64,000 nucleotides of DNA from Psychromonas sp030397575 (lineage in GTDB: Bacteria; Pseudomonadota; Gammaproteobacteria; Enterobacterales; Psychromonadaceae): the NCBI RefSeq assembly GCF_046250175.1, contig NZ_CP176468.1; one strand, written 5' to 3'. Below are positions 35,662 to 43,568 of this stretch, in pieces. The notes beneath the pieces were generated by a model. That model was not told where the DNA came from. It ran no database searches and was given only the letters and a program-made list of their open reading frames with translations. Positions within the stretch are counted from its first letter, which is position 1; each line of letters begins with the position of its first letter. Both the position numbers and the translations under genes were made by a program.

Positions 35662-36884
35662 GATTGATGCTCCACTGCTGATAACACCTCAGCAAACAGC
35701 CCTTTAAGTTGATGCTTTTGTTCATCACTTATATTGTCTTCAATATCCAAGCGATGTTCAAACAACTGCGCAGGTGTTACATTTTCTAAGCTTTTTTTAT
35801 CGTTTTCTTGCCATTGATTAGTTTCATTAATTTGCGGGCAACTTACTTTTAAAATATCAATCGCAGTTCCTTCCACTAATTGACTTAAATGAGTGTGTAA
35901 ATCAGACATATATTGTGCTTGTTTTAATTTTACTTCCACCCAAACCGTCTCATCTTTTAGCGAAGCTTTAAGGTCATTTATTTGCTCTGAGATCGATTCT
36001 AAATCACCGCTAATTATATGTAGCTGCTGAAAAGACGGAATATCAAGCTCACTTACTTGTAAATCGTTTTTATCTGTAAACTCAATAATATTGACTTTCT
36101 TGGTGTGTTTACTTTCGTCAAAACTTAATGGGATAGGTGACCCGCAGTAACGGATCACATCAGATTTTTGTACTCGTTGCGCTTTATGTAAGTGCCCCAA
36201 TGCAATGTAATCGAACTTAGGAAATAAAGCCGCAGGGAACGCAGTTAAAGTACCAATGTAAATCTCACGTACCGAATCAGATACCGAACATCCCACAGTG
36301 GTTAAATGACCACTGGCAATAATTGCAGTATCAACAGGCAACTTGTCATTTTTAATCTTATTTTCTGCTAAATCGTAAAGTGACTGATAAGTATCAGCAA
36401 TACCTTGTTGTAATGATTGTTGCTTTTGCTCTGCAGAACTGCCCTGCTCACTGAGCATGACATCGTTAGCGCGTAAAAAGGGTAAAGCACACATTAATGC
36501 CTGCTGTTTACCTTCCTGATCTTTTAACGTAATAAGGTGTTCAGATAAATCATCACTTAATCCCGCGAGAACAGATACATTTAATGCACTTAACAACGAT
36601 TTACTTTCATTTAATACAGCAACACTATCGTGATTACCTGACACAATAACTAACTGTGAACAAAAACTCTGTTGTAGCTGCACAACGAAGTCTGCATATA
36701 ACTTTCGAGCATAGGAAGCAGGCGACGCACTATCAAAAATATCCCCAGCAACAATAACCGCATCAATTTCCTGTTTATTGACCACCTCAATTAACCAAGA
36801 TAAGAATCCCTTATGTTCGCTTTCACGTGTTTTCATCATAAAATACTGGCCAAGGTGCCAATCTGAGGTATGTAATATCTTCAT
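35658..36884 (-). CDS. sbcD: Exonuclease SbcD (Mre11-like nuclease)
   Basis: 408 residues (E. coli 400). Calcineurin-like phosphoesterase motifs: HTSDWHLGQ, IVAGDIFDSASP, VSGNHDS, and the late metal ligands GHLT and ALGHLHKAQ. Forms the SbcCD complex with the downstream, translationally coupled sbcC. No LexA box was seen upstream. Confidence 0.97.
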   Translation of the reverse strand: MKILHTSDWHLGQYFMMKTRESEHKGFLSWLIEVVNKQEIDAVIVAGDIFDSASPASYARKLYADFVVQLQQSFCSQLVIVSGNHDSVAVLNESKSLLSALNVSVLAGLSDDLSEHLITLKDQEGKQQALMCALPFLRANDVMLSEQGSSAEQKQQSLQQGIADTYQSLYDLAENKIKNDKLPVDTAIIASGHLTTVGCSVSDSVREIYIGTLTAFPAALFPKFDYIALGHLHKAQRVQKSDVIRYCGSPIPLSFDESKHTKKVNIIEFTDKNDLQVSELDIPSFQQLHIISGDLESISEQINDLKASLKDETVWVEVKLKQAQYMSDLHTHLSQLVEGTAIDILKVSCPQINETNQWQENDKKSLENVTPAQLFEHRLDIEDNISDEQKHQLKGLFAEVLSAVEHQS

Positions 36885-37043
36885 AGTTCACTATCATTGA
36901 GTTTAATTACCTTCAGTTTAACTTTTTCATTGATAGAAAACTCTACAACAAGGCTGTTTTTAGTTATGTTTGCACAAAATAAAAACAACTTGACTAGCAT
37001 TTAGGCAAATAAACAAAAAAACCTTTTTTTTCTTAAAAATTAG

Positions 37044-37072
37044 TTGACGAGGTACGTCGATATCCGCATAAT
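37044..37072 (+). promoter_or_regulatory. Sigma-70 promoter of the Met-Leu-Gln tRNA operon
   Basis: TTGACG, 17-bp spacer, CATAAT, then GCGCCCC, a GC-rich discriminator as in stringently controlled stable-RNA promoters. It is about 55 bp before tRNA-Met. Confidence 0.82.
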
Positions 37073-37129
37073 GCGCCCCATCGAAACGACGCACTGTTTT
37101 ACAGAGCAAGTTAAGATTAAAGTAAAAAT

Positions 37130-37206
37130 GGCTACATAGCTCAGCTGGTTAGAGCACATCACTCATAATGATGGGGTCCCAGGTTCAAATCCCGGTGTAG
37201 CCACCA
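37130..37206 (+). tRNA. tRNA-Met(CAT), elongator
   Basis: 77 nt with encoded CCA and anticodon CAT. The body (GGCTACATAGCTCAG...) matches the elongator tRNA-Met of the E. coli metT type rather than initiator tRNA. First gene of a five-tRNA operon. Confidence 0.95.
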
Positions 37207-37216
37207 TTTACTTTAC

Positions 37217-37301
37217 GCGGAAGTGGCGGAATTGGTAGACGCGCTAGATTTAGGTTCTAGTATCGTAAGGTGTGAGAGTTCAAGTCTCTCCTTCCGCACC
37301 A
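37217..37301 (+). tRNA. tRNA-Leu(TAG), copy 1
   Basis: 85 nt class II tRNA with encoded CCA; anticodon TAG in the loop TTTAGGT between CTAGA and TCTAG. Differs from copy 2 by one base (T/C in TATCGTAAGG, variable arm). Confidence 0.95.
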
Positions 37302-37357
37302 TTCTTTATTTTATAAAGAATCCAATCAGAGAAGTTCAACTCTTTAAAATCAATAAT

Positions 37358-37432
37358 TGGGATATCGCCAAGCGGTAAGGCACCGGGTTTTGATCTCGGC
37401 ATTCAGAGGTTCAAATCCTCTTATCCCAGCCA
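37358..37432 (+). tRNA. tRNA-Gln(TTG), copy 1
   Basis: 75 nt with encoded CCA; anticodon TTG in the loop TTTTGAT. Identical to copy 2. Confidence 0.95.
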
Positions 37433-37544
37433 CATTATCTAATGCGTTTCTAACGAATTAGAATCCTTGAAGAAGGTTAAACTTGAAATAATGTTTTATT
37501 TAGTTATAAAATATTACAGAGAAGTAAACTCTTAAAATAACAAC

Positions 37545-37619
37545 TGGGATATCGCCAAGCGGTAAGGCACCGGGTTTTGATCTCGGCATTCAGAGGTTCA
37601 AATCCTCTTATCCCAGCCA
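37545..37619 (+). tRNA. tRNA-Gln(TTG), copy 2
   Basis: 75 nt, identical to copy 1; its 5' spacer (GAGAAGT...AACTCTT...) is a diverged copy of the spacer before copy 1, showing a duplicated block. Confidence 0.95.
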
Positions 37620-37624
37620 CATTC

Positions 37625-37709
37625 GCGGAAGTGGCGGAATTGGTAGACGCGCTAGATTTAGGTTCTAGTATCGCAAGGTGTGAGAGTTCAAGTCTCTCCT
37701 TCCGCACCA
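37625..37709 (+). tRNA. tRNA-Leu(TAG), copy 2
   Basis: 85 nt class II tRNA with encoded CCA, five bases after tRNA-Gln copy 2. It is the parent of the downstream degenerate array. Confidence 0.95.
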
Positions 37710-37737
37710 TTCTTAACCACACGTTAAGAAATAAATA

Positions 37738-37762
37738 AACCAGCTAATATGCTGGTTTTTTT
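37738..37762 (+). terminator. Terminator of the Met-Leu-Gln tRNA operon
   Basis: ACCAGC-TAATAT-GCTGGT and seven T. It is preceded by a second small stem TTCTTAAC-CACAC-GTTAAGAA (37711-37731). Both elements are repeated five times downstream. Confidence 0.9.
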
Positions 37763-37764
37763 AT

Positions 37765-38533
37765 ACCTAAAATTCAATGGATTGAAAGACGCGCTAGATT
37801 TAGGCTCAGCGACTCCCAAAGAACGCGCAAGCTCTGAGAGTTCAAGTCTCTCCTTCCGCACCATTCTTAACCACACGTTAAGAAATAAATAAACCAGCTA
37901 ATTTGCTGGTTTTTTTATACCTAAAATTCAATGAATTGAAAGACGCGCTAGATTTAGGCTCAGCGACCCCCAAAGAACGCGCAAGCTCTGAGAGTTCAAG
38001 TCTCTCCTTCCGCACCATGCTTAACCACACGTTAAGAAATAAATAAACCAGCTAATATGCTGGTTTTTTTATACCTAAAATTCAATGAATTGAAAGACGC
38101 GCTAGATTTAGGCTCAGCGACTCCCAAAGAACGCGCAAGCTCTGAGAGTTCAAGTCTCTCCTTCCGCACCATGCTTAACCACACGTTAAGAAATAAATAA
38201 ACCAGCTAATATGCTGGTTTTTTTATACCTAAAATTCAATGAATTGAAAGACGCGCTAGATTTAGGCTCAGCGACTCCCAAAGAACGTGCAAGCTCTGAG
38301 AGTTCAAGTCTCTCCTTCCGCACCATTCTTAACCACACGTTAAGAAATAAATAAACCAGCTAATATGCTGGTTTTTTTATACCTAAAATTCAATGAATTG
38401 AAAGACACGCTAGATTTAGGCTCAGCAACTCCCAAAGAACGCGCAAGCTCTGAGAGCTCAAGTCTCTCCTTCCGCACCATTCTAACCACAGGTTAAGAAA
38501 TAAATAAACCAGCTAATATGCTGGTTTTTTTAT
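37765..38533 (+). repeat. Tandem array of five broken tRNA-Leu plus terminator units
   Basis: Units start at 37765, 37919, 38073, 38227 and 38381; the first four are exactly 154 bp and the last 153. Each has ACCTAAAATTCAATG, then tRNA-Leu sequence from the D-loop on (GACGCGCTAGATTTAGG), a replaced middle (CTCAGCGACTCCCAAAGAACG, cited in part), the intact T-arm and acceptor 3' strand with CCGCACCA, the TTCTTAAC stem and the terminator hairpin. The 5' acceptor strand is absent and the anticodon stem cannot close, so these are not functional tRNAs. A CTCAG/CTGAG pairing could close a new stem. Only a few substitutions separate the units, indicating recent amplification or homogenisation. A partial sixth start lies at 38534-38553. 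Confidence 0.95.
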
Positions 38534-38648
38534 ACCTAAAATTCAATGGATTGTGCATCCTAGCACTTATTACAACATTTAAATGACTAGTGGTAATATA
38601 ACTCATGTTTCAAAGGCGATATTATTAAAAATAAAAAACGAGAAATTT

Positions 38649-38987
38649 ATGTCTAATCCCCCCTGTCCAAAATGTCATTCTGAGTTTGTTTACGAAGATC
38701 AAAATCTACTGATTTGCCCTGAATGTGGATACGAATGGAGTCCTGCAGAACTGCTTGCAGAAGCTGCGCTTTTACAAGTCAAAGATAGCAACGGCACGCC
38801 ATTAAATGATGGTGATAAGGTCACCATGATTAAAGACCTTAAAGTAAAGGGTAGCTCTACGGTGATTAAGGTTGGTACTAAAGCAATTGTGAAACGAGTA
38901 ATTGAAGGCAAAGATCATCAACTTGACTGTAAAGTAGATGGCATTGGTGAAATGATGGTAACAGCACAGTTTGTGAAGAAAGCCTGA
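38649..38987 (+). CDS. yjdM: YjdM/PhnA-type zinc-ribbon protein
   Basis: 112 residues from the ATG at 38649 (MSNPPCPKCHSE); an upstream in-frame ATG at 38583 adds 22 unconserved residues. N-terminal zinc ribbon with CPKC and CPEC, C-terminal SH3-like PhnA domain (DSNGTPLNDGDKV...). The E. coli homologue has 111 residues; despite the old PhnA name the family has no proven role in phosphonate use. It directly follows the tRNA-Leu array. Confidence 0.92.
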   Translation: MSNPPCPKCHSEFVYEDQNLLICPECGYEWSPAELLAEAALLQVKDSNGTPLNDGDKVTMIKDLKVKGSSTVIKVGTKAIVKRVIEGKDHQLDCKVDGIGEMMVTAQFVKKA

Positions 38988-39443
38988 GAAAAATAAAGAA
39001 TCAAAACAAGGAAGTTCGACGTTCATAATTAAGGCTTTAATCTTAATTGGGTTAATGCAAATTCTATTAAAAATACCATCAACAAGTTTATATGCCGGAC
39101 CTTAAACTGGCATTGTTTTGTGTTTAGCCTTACCATGGAATGGGAGCTCTTTAATGCGGTGATCGACACTTCAATTTCAGGCGTAATACTCTTTACTGTT
39201 GGTTATTAGGTCGATGGAGTGATTGATATTTGTGGTCTTAGCATAGGGTTAGTTTATCTTTGATACGTCATTTTATTAATGTCGTAAACAAACGATGTTT
39301 AAGGCCATTTAAAAATGCACGATGCCGCTACCCTATAAAACAATATTAGGTTAAGTTACAATTAGTTAAGTTTAACTCGTTACAATATCTCATTAAGTTA
39401 ATGATAATATCTAGTAATGCCATAAAGGAGAAATGGAGACATT
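38988..39443. other. Intergenic stretch after yjdM
   Basis: 456 bp. A weak hairpin (ATGCC...GGCAT near 39092) with T-rich tail could end yjdM. A 24-codon ORF at 39135-39209 looks membrane-like (ISGVILFTVGY), but has no ribosome binding site. Nothing firmer was found. Confidence 0.35.
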
Positions 39444-39908
39444 ATGTTTACTAAAGAAATGGTACATACCGCCTTACAAACTTGGTGTGACAATGTTGTT
39501 AAAGTAGGAAAGGTTCACTCTGAAGGTGGCGATGCACAGGCATTTTCTCTTCAAGTATTATCCGAAAGTTACGACTACGATAACGGCCACGTACTGTTTA
39601 AGCCAACCCTCACATTTGGCCAACAAACTTTCCGCCCTACTAAAGAAGGCGCACTTTCATATTTTGTTGGTGGCAATAGTGAGTTTCCAAATGATAACGG
39701 CTTTAAGCTTAAGCCTTGGGTAAAAGTTTGGTACAGCAAAGAAGACTTTATACTGCATGGTGATTTAGCGATAGTGCAATGTAATGTGCATTTCATCGGT
39801 GAAGATGACAGTCATATTTTTGTAAATAAGAGCTTTGTATTTAAGATATGTGAAGATGGCAAAGTACGTATTATCTTGCATCAATCTTCGTTACCTTATC
39901 AACCTTAA
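39444..39908 (+). CDS. Conserved hypothetical protein, possibly NTF2/SnoaL-like
   Basis: 154 residues, cytosolic, GGAG ribosome binding site. The pattern of an N-terminal helix, beta-rich stretches and a C-terminal LHQSSLPYQP end resembles SnoaL/NTF2-like proteins (ending H-x-S-x-P), with a variable middle. No catalytic motif can be named. It is monocistronic, between yjdM and a strong terminator. Confidence 0.6.
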   Translation: MFTKEMVHTALQTWCDNVVKVGKVHSEGGDAQAFSLQVLSESYDYDNGHVLFKPTLTFGQQTFRPTKEGALSYFVGGNSEFPNDNGFKLKPWVKVWYSKEDFILHGDLAIVQCNVHFIGEDDSHIFVNKSFVFKICEDGKVRIILHQSSLPYQP

Positions 39909-39937
39909 GTAGTTCTTCATCCACTTATATGTTTTTT

Positions 39938-39973
39938 AAAAAATGAAACCAGCTCTTTGCTGGTTTCATTTTA
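39938..39973. terminator. Strong bidirectional terminator
   Basis: AAAATGAAACCAGC-TCTTT-GCTGGTTTCATTTT, a perfect 14-bp stem, between convergent genes. Confidence 0.92.
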
Positions 39974-39974
39974 A

Positions 39975-40403
39975 TTACCTATTTAGCTTTGTTATTTTTA
40001 GCCAATATAAAAGAGCCACAAACACACCAAAGCTCAATGATATATAACAAAGCGGCGTTCCCATTTCACTTCTTGGGCAAACTCCCCCTTGAAAAAACTC
40101 CAACAAGCTACCTACAACAGCAAGTAATACAACCGGGATCCAACCTATGATAAATAGCCACTTTGAATATTTTATGCGCTCAAATAAAGTAGCTATCAAC
40201 ATTAAAAAATAACCTATGCTAACAATATAACAAGCCGGTATATTGATAACCGATGGGCAAAGGGCAATACCTGTTACAGTTAAATAAGATACAGAAACGC
40301 CGCTGTACAACCCTACACTCAGCGACACTAATAAAGCTGCTGTGATGACTCCGACAATCAATTTTTTTAAACTATCATTTACGTTAGCTGGCATACTAAT
40401 CAT
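39975..40403 (-). CDS. Four-helix membrane protein with duplicated cysteine motif
   Basis: 142 residues, four predicted membrane helices. Two similar extramembrane segments carry C49-P...P-A-C58-Y-I and C109-P...P-L-C119-Y-I, so the protein looks like an internal duplication of a two-helix unit with paired cysteines (C-x8-C and C-x9-C). I do not recognise the family. The layout suggests disulfides on the outer face, vaguely like DsbB/VKOR, but the CxxC of those families is missing. The ATG overlaps the upstream gene's stop (ATGA), so it is translated with the 231-residue membrane protein. Confidence 0.75.
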   Translation of the reverse strand: MISMPANVNDSLKKLIVGVITAALLVSLSVGLYSGVSVSYLTVTGIALCPSVINIPACYIVSIGYFLMLIATLFERIKYSKWLFIIGWIPVVLLAVVGSLLEFFQGGVCPRSEMGTPLCYISLSFGVFVALLYWLKITKLNR

Positions 40404-41095
40404 CTTTTATAAAAATTTTTGTACGTTCTGTGTAATGCATAAATTGAAATAGAAAATATAATCAGATGCACGACATTCATTGCTGCAGGTAATAACCACA
40501 CTCCAATACTTAGACCAGTGAAGTAAGTTGCAAAGATCCCACCTAAAATAACGGCAGGGCTAAACAAAGCTACCCAGCGAGGATAAAGGGTTTTACCTAT
40601 TGCAATACGCCATATCCAAAGTATAGAGACAATAAGCACTGCTAAACGTAAAGCATTCACCAAGGGTTCATTATGCGCGCCAAATTCGCTTAATAAATGT
40701 TGTAATTGCAAAGCAACGTCTGGATCTGTTGTATTAGTTATTTCATGGGCTGTTAACGCTAAATAAATACGCCCTCCTAACCAAGCATTTCCTACCATAA
40801 AAGCATACCCCCCCAGTAAAGTAATAATACAACCATGTACTTTACTACCGCCTTTAATAAACATTTGCCCTAAGTGCCAATACCCTAAAATATATAATGG
40901 AGCCGCTAAGGTACTAAAAAAGTGTCCTATTGTTAGCCTTTCTTTGCTCACATTGGCGAAGTAACCATACCCTTTAGCTTCATAGCCACCAAGTGGAGAG
41001 AACTGTAAAGTAAACTCTCCTATTCCTACTAACAAAGCGGCTAGAAACCCAGCCACACCTGTAACCAGTAGTATGTTATATGTTTTTTTATCCAC
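40400..41095 (-). CDS. Polytopic membrane protein (DUF6796-like)
   Basis: 231 residues and six or seven membrane helices. It opens with a helix, then a polar segment (FSPLGGYEAKGYGYFANVSKE) and TIGHFFSTLAAPLYILGYWHL, reminiscent of the DUF6796 family. Function unknown. It is in the middle of a minus-strand operon: VCBS/ASPIC protein (60 bp upstream), this gene, then the four-helix cysteine protein (4-bp overlap). Confidence 0.7.
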   Translation of the reverse strand: MDKKTYNILLVTGVAGFLAALLVGIGEFTLQFSPLGGYEAKGYGYFANVSKERLTIGHFFSTLAAPLYILGYWHLGQMFIKGGSKVHGCIITLLGGYAFMVGNAWLGGRIYLALTAHEITNTTDPDVALQLQHLLSEFGAHNEPLVNALRLAVLIVSILWIWRIAIGKTLYPRWVALFSPAVILGGIFATYFTGLSIGVWLLPAAMNVVHLIIFSISIYALHRTYKNFYKR

Positions 41096-41154
41096 AAAAA
41101 TACTCTCTTATTAATAATTTAAAGCGCTAGGCTTTTATTTAATATCAATGTTGA

Positions 41155-42756
41155 TTATTGATAATCAGCAAGGTTAATCGTGGAATCCACTTGAGGTGAA
41201 TCAATACTCACTGTTTTGCCACTTTGATAATTAACCTGTATTGACTTAATCTCAGTTTGATTATTTAAACCAAAAAACAGGTCACTAGTCTGATCAGAGC
41301 CCAAGCCTTCGCTACTATAAAACTGGTTAGTATAGGTTTGGCCATTTTCCATAGTGAGTGTCACTATTGCACCTAATGAGTGAGTTTCGTCTTTAAATCG
41401 TACTTTTAACCAATGACGCTCACCACCATTGTTAATAAAAGCACGTAACTTACCGTTTAAATTACCAATAACTGCATCAGGCCAACCATCTTGATTAAAA
41501 TCAGAGACAACTGTAGTTACACCAAAGTGTTTATTGATAATGCCAGCGACTTCCTCTACGGGTTTGAATGTGTTCTCCTGGTATTGCTGTAATAGGTTTC
41601 CAGGATAGAGATCTAAGTGTTCAACAGCAGGAAAACGGATATAGTTTTGAGTTATAAGGTAATCAGCTAAAGAATCGTTATTAAAGTCATAAGAGACAAG
41701 CCCCCAGCCAAATCCATATTTTGCTGCATTGTTTTCTAATGCAGTGTCCTTGAATTGAAAGTCACCTTGGTTTTCTAGCAAGATGTAATCTTTATTTAAG
41801 GTTTGATCTTCAGTTAAATCCCCTACTACTAAAAAGTCAGGCAAGGTTTTTCCTACGTTACTGAAGTATAAATCTAAGAATCCATCATTATTATAATCAC
41901 TAACAGCAATACCCATGGGGTAACTATAGGTAACAGGCAAAGTGATATTATTAAAAGTTAAATCGCCGTTGTTTTTAAATACACGGACAAACCCAGTGTC
42001 TTGAGCAACAACTAAATCACTTAACCCATTATTATTTAAATCAACAAAAACAGCTGTGAAGGTATTATGTTGCTCAAATACACCTGAAGATTGAGTAATA
42101 TCAGCGAAAGTATTATCACCGTTATTTAAAAGTAAATTACTAATGCCGCCATAAACTTGATTAAAGATAGTTTCACCTTCTACGTATTCAGGACGAATAT
42201 AGTTAGAGACATATAAATCAACAGCACCATCATTATTAATATCACCGAATGAAATAGATAAAGGCAATGATTTTTTGTCTAAGGGAAATTCTAATTTTTT
42301 CCCAATAAAACCTTCACCTGTGTTTTCATAAAGGTATACCCCACTGCTTCGAGCAACAAAGAGATCTACCCAACCATCGTTATTCGCATCAATCGAAGCA
42401 GCCCCATAGGTAGGGTCATCTTTGGCTTTATTAAACCATCCCTGCATTGGCATACTAACCAAGGAATTATTTACATATTTTTGTAAGCTATCTTGCTGGC
42501 CAATGCCACCACCAACAAAGATCTCATCGATATTGTCATTATCTATGTCGATAGTAGATAGCGCCATAAAAGGTAACCCCACAACAAAATCAGATTGATG
42601 TGTAAAATCAGTGCTAATTTCAATAAAACGTAAATCTGTTTCGCCTTGTGATTGTTCTGCACCTTGTATGATATAAGTTACAATTCTAGTAAAAAAGAAT
42701 GAAACACATATTAGAATACCGATAATAATCAACGATATTTTTTTCCATTTACTCAT
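41155..42756 (-). CDS. Membrane-anchored VCBS/FG-GAP repeat protein with ASPIC/UnbV domain
   Basis: 533 residues from the ATG at 42756, which has a GGAGA ribosome binding site; an upstream ATG at 42840 would add 28 residues before the signal anchor. An N-terminal helix (KKISLIIIGILICVSFFF) is followed by about seven beta-propeller repeats with calcium-binding DxNxDGxxD motifs (for example NNDGWVDLFV, NNDGAVDLYV, YNNDGFLDLYF, NQDGWPDAVIG), then a C-terminal ASPIC/UnbV module (HSLGAIVTLTMENGQTYTNQ). The protein probably lies on the outer face of the inner membrane or in the periplasm. This CRTAC1-like layout suggests binding or scaffolding, not catalysis. Confidence 0.85.
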   Translation of the reverse strand: MSKWKKISLIIIGILICVSFFFTRIVTYIIQGAEQSQGETDLRFIEISTDFTHQSDFVVGLPFMALSTIDIDNDNIDEIFVGGGIGQQDSLQKYVNNSLVSMPMQGWFNKAKDDPTYGAASIDANNDGWVDLFVARSSGVYLYENTGEGFIGKKLEFPLDKKSLPLSISFGDINNDGAVDLYVSNYIRPEYVEGETIFNQVYGGISNLLLNNGDNTFADITQSSGVFEQHNTFTAVFVDLNNNGLSDLVVAQDTGFVRVFKNNGDLTFNNITLPVTYSYPMGIAVSDYNNDGFLDLYFSNVGKTLPDFLVVGDLTEDQTLNKDYILLENQGDFQFKDTALENNAAKYGFGWGLVSYDFNNDSLADYLITQNYIRFPAVEHLDLYPGNLLQQYQENTFKPVEEVAGIINKHFGVTTVVSDFNQDGWPDAVIGNLNGKLRAFINNGGERHWLKVRFKDETHSLGAIVTLTMENGQTYTNQFYSSEGLGSDQTSDLFFGLNNQTEIKSIQVNYQSGKTVSIDSPQVDSTINLADYQ

Positions 42757-43121
42757 AGTTTTCTCCGGTAGGTGTTCAATATATTCGTCCTTGATAGGAG
42801 TAATAATAATGAGACCCGAAAAAACGCTTAAAACATTCAATTTTTATACAAAGTGAGTGTAATAAGTAAAATATAAGGCTAGGAGAAAAATAAAACCGTG
42901 ATGGTTTAATAGAGGGAATTAAAGAAAAAAGTTATTTCTAGTAAGGAAAACGCTACAAATAAGTAGCGCACGACTGATAAAGTAGCTAAACCAATGATCT
43001 ATTAAAGTGAGGTCAAATACTTTTAAACACTTATGCAGTTATAAAGCTATGTTGAGATGAGCTACCTGTATTCATCTGTTTGGCATGAGGTTTTACCCTA
43101 TGCCGGCATACTTTCTAGCAG
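42757..43121. other. Intergenic stretch between trxC and the VCBS gene
   Basis: About 365 bp without a convincing gene (a 69-codon plus-strand ORF here overlaps trxC and is a shadow). It should contain the promoter of the VCBS operon. No clear hairpin with T-run was found for trxC. Confidence 0.4.
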
Positions 43122-43553
43122 CTACTTTAACAATGCCTGTGCTAACCATGCTTTGAATTGCCCAGCTGGTAAAGCGCCATTTAGGGTATCAACCACTTTA
43201 CCTTGTTTAAATACCATCAGAGTGGGGATACTGCGGATATTATATTGTGCCCCTAACAACGGTTGATCTTCAGTATCTATCTTTACAAATCTTGCTGTCG
43301 TATTTTGTGTAGCAACTTCTGTAAATGTCGGAGCGAAATTAATACAAGGGCCACACCATGGTGCCCAAAAATCGATCACAACAGGCTTATCACCATTGAT
43401 TAACGCAGATAAGTTAGCATTGGTTCCTTCGATAGGAGATCCCTGTAGTAACTCTTTTTTACAACGCCCACAAGTAGGTGTTGATTCAATTCGCTCAACC
43501 GGTAAACGGTTCATTGAGTGACAATGTGGACATCTAGAAGTAATTTTTGTCAT
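43122..43553 (-). CDS. trxC: Thioredoxin 2
   Basis: 143 residues (E. coli 139). An N-terminal zinc-binding extension with CPHC and CGRC distinguishes Trx2 from Trx1; the active site is WAPWCGPC. The thioredoxin fold is complete with the cis-Pro loop RSIPTLMVF. Cytosolic disulfide reductase, OxyR-controlled in E. coli. It starts 15 bp after the GH8 gene, suggesting cotranscription. Confidence 0.95.
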   Translation of the reverse strand: MTKITSRCPHCHSMNRLPVERIESTPTCGRCKKELLQGSPIEGTNANLSALINGDKPVVIDFWAPWCGPCINFAPTFTEVATQNTTARFVKIDTEDQPLLGAQYNIRSIPTLMVFKQGKVVDTLNGALPAGQFKAWLAQALLK

Positions 43554-43568
43554 TTATTTTCTCTCTTT

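Noticed and set aside
37504..37722. 72-codon minus-strand ORF
   Set aside because: Antisense to tRNA-Gln and tRNA-Leu; no ribosome binding site.
37765..38533. Five additional tRNA-Leu genes
   Set aside because: Each unit lacks the 5' acceptor strand and cannot close the anticodon stem.
38583..38648. Longer N-terminus of the YjdM-like protein
   Set aside because: The added 22 residues are outside the conserved domain and the inner ATG gives the usual family length.
39135..39209. 24-codon membrane-like ORF after yjdM
   Set aside because: Too short, no ribosome binding site and no supporting context; left as a note only.
43057..43266. 69-codon plus-strand ORF at the 3' end of trxC
   Set aside because: Overlaps trxC antisense and has no credible ribosome binding site.
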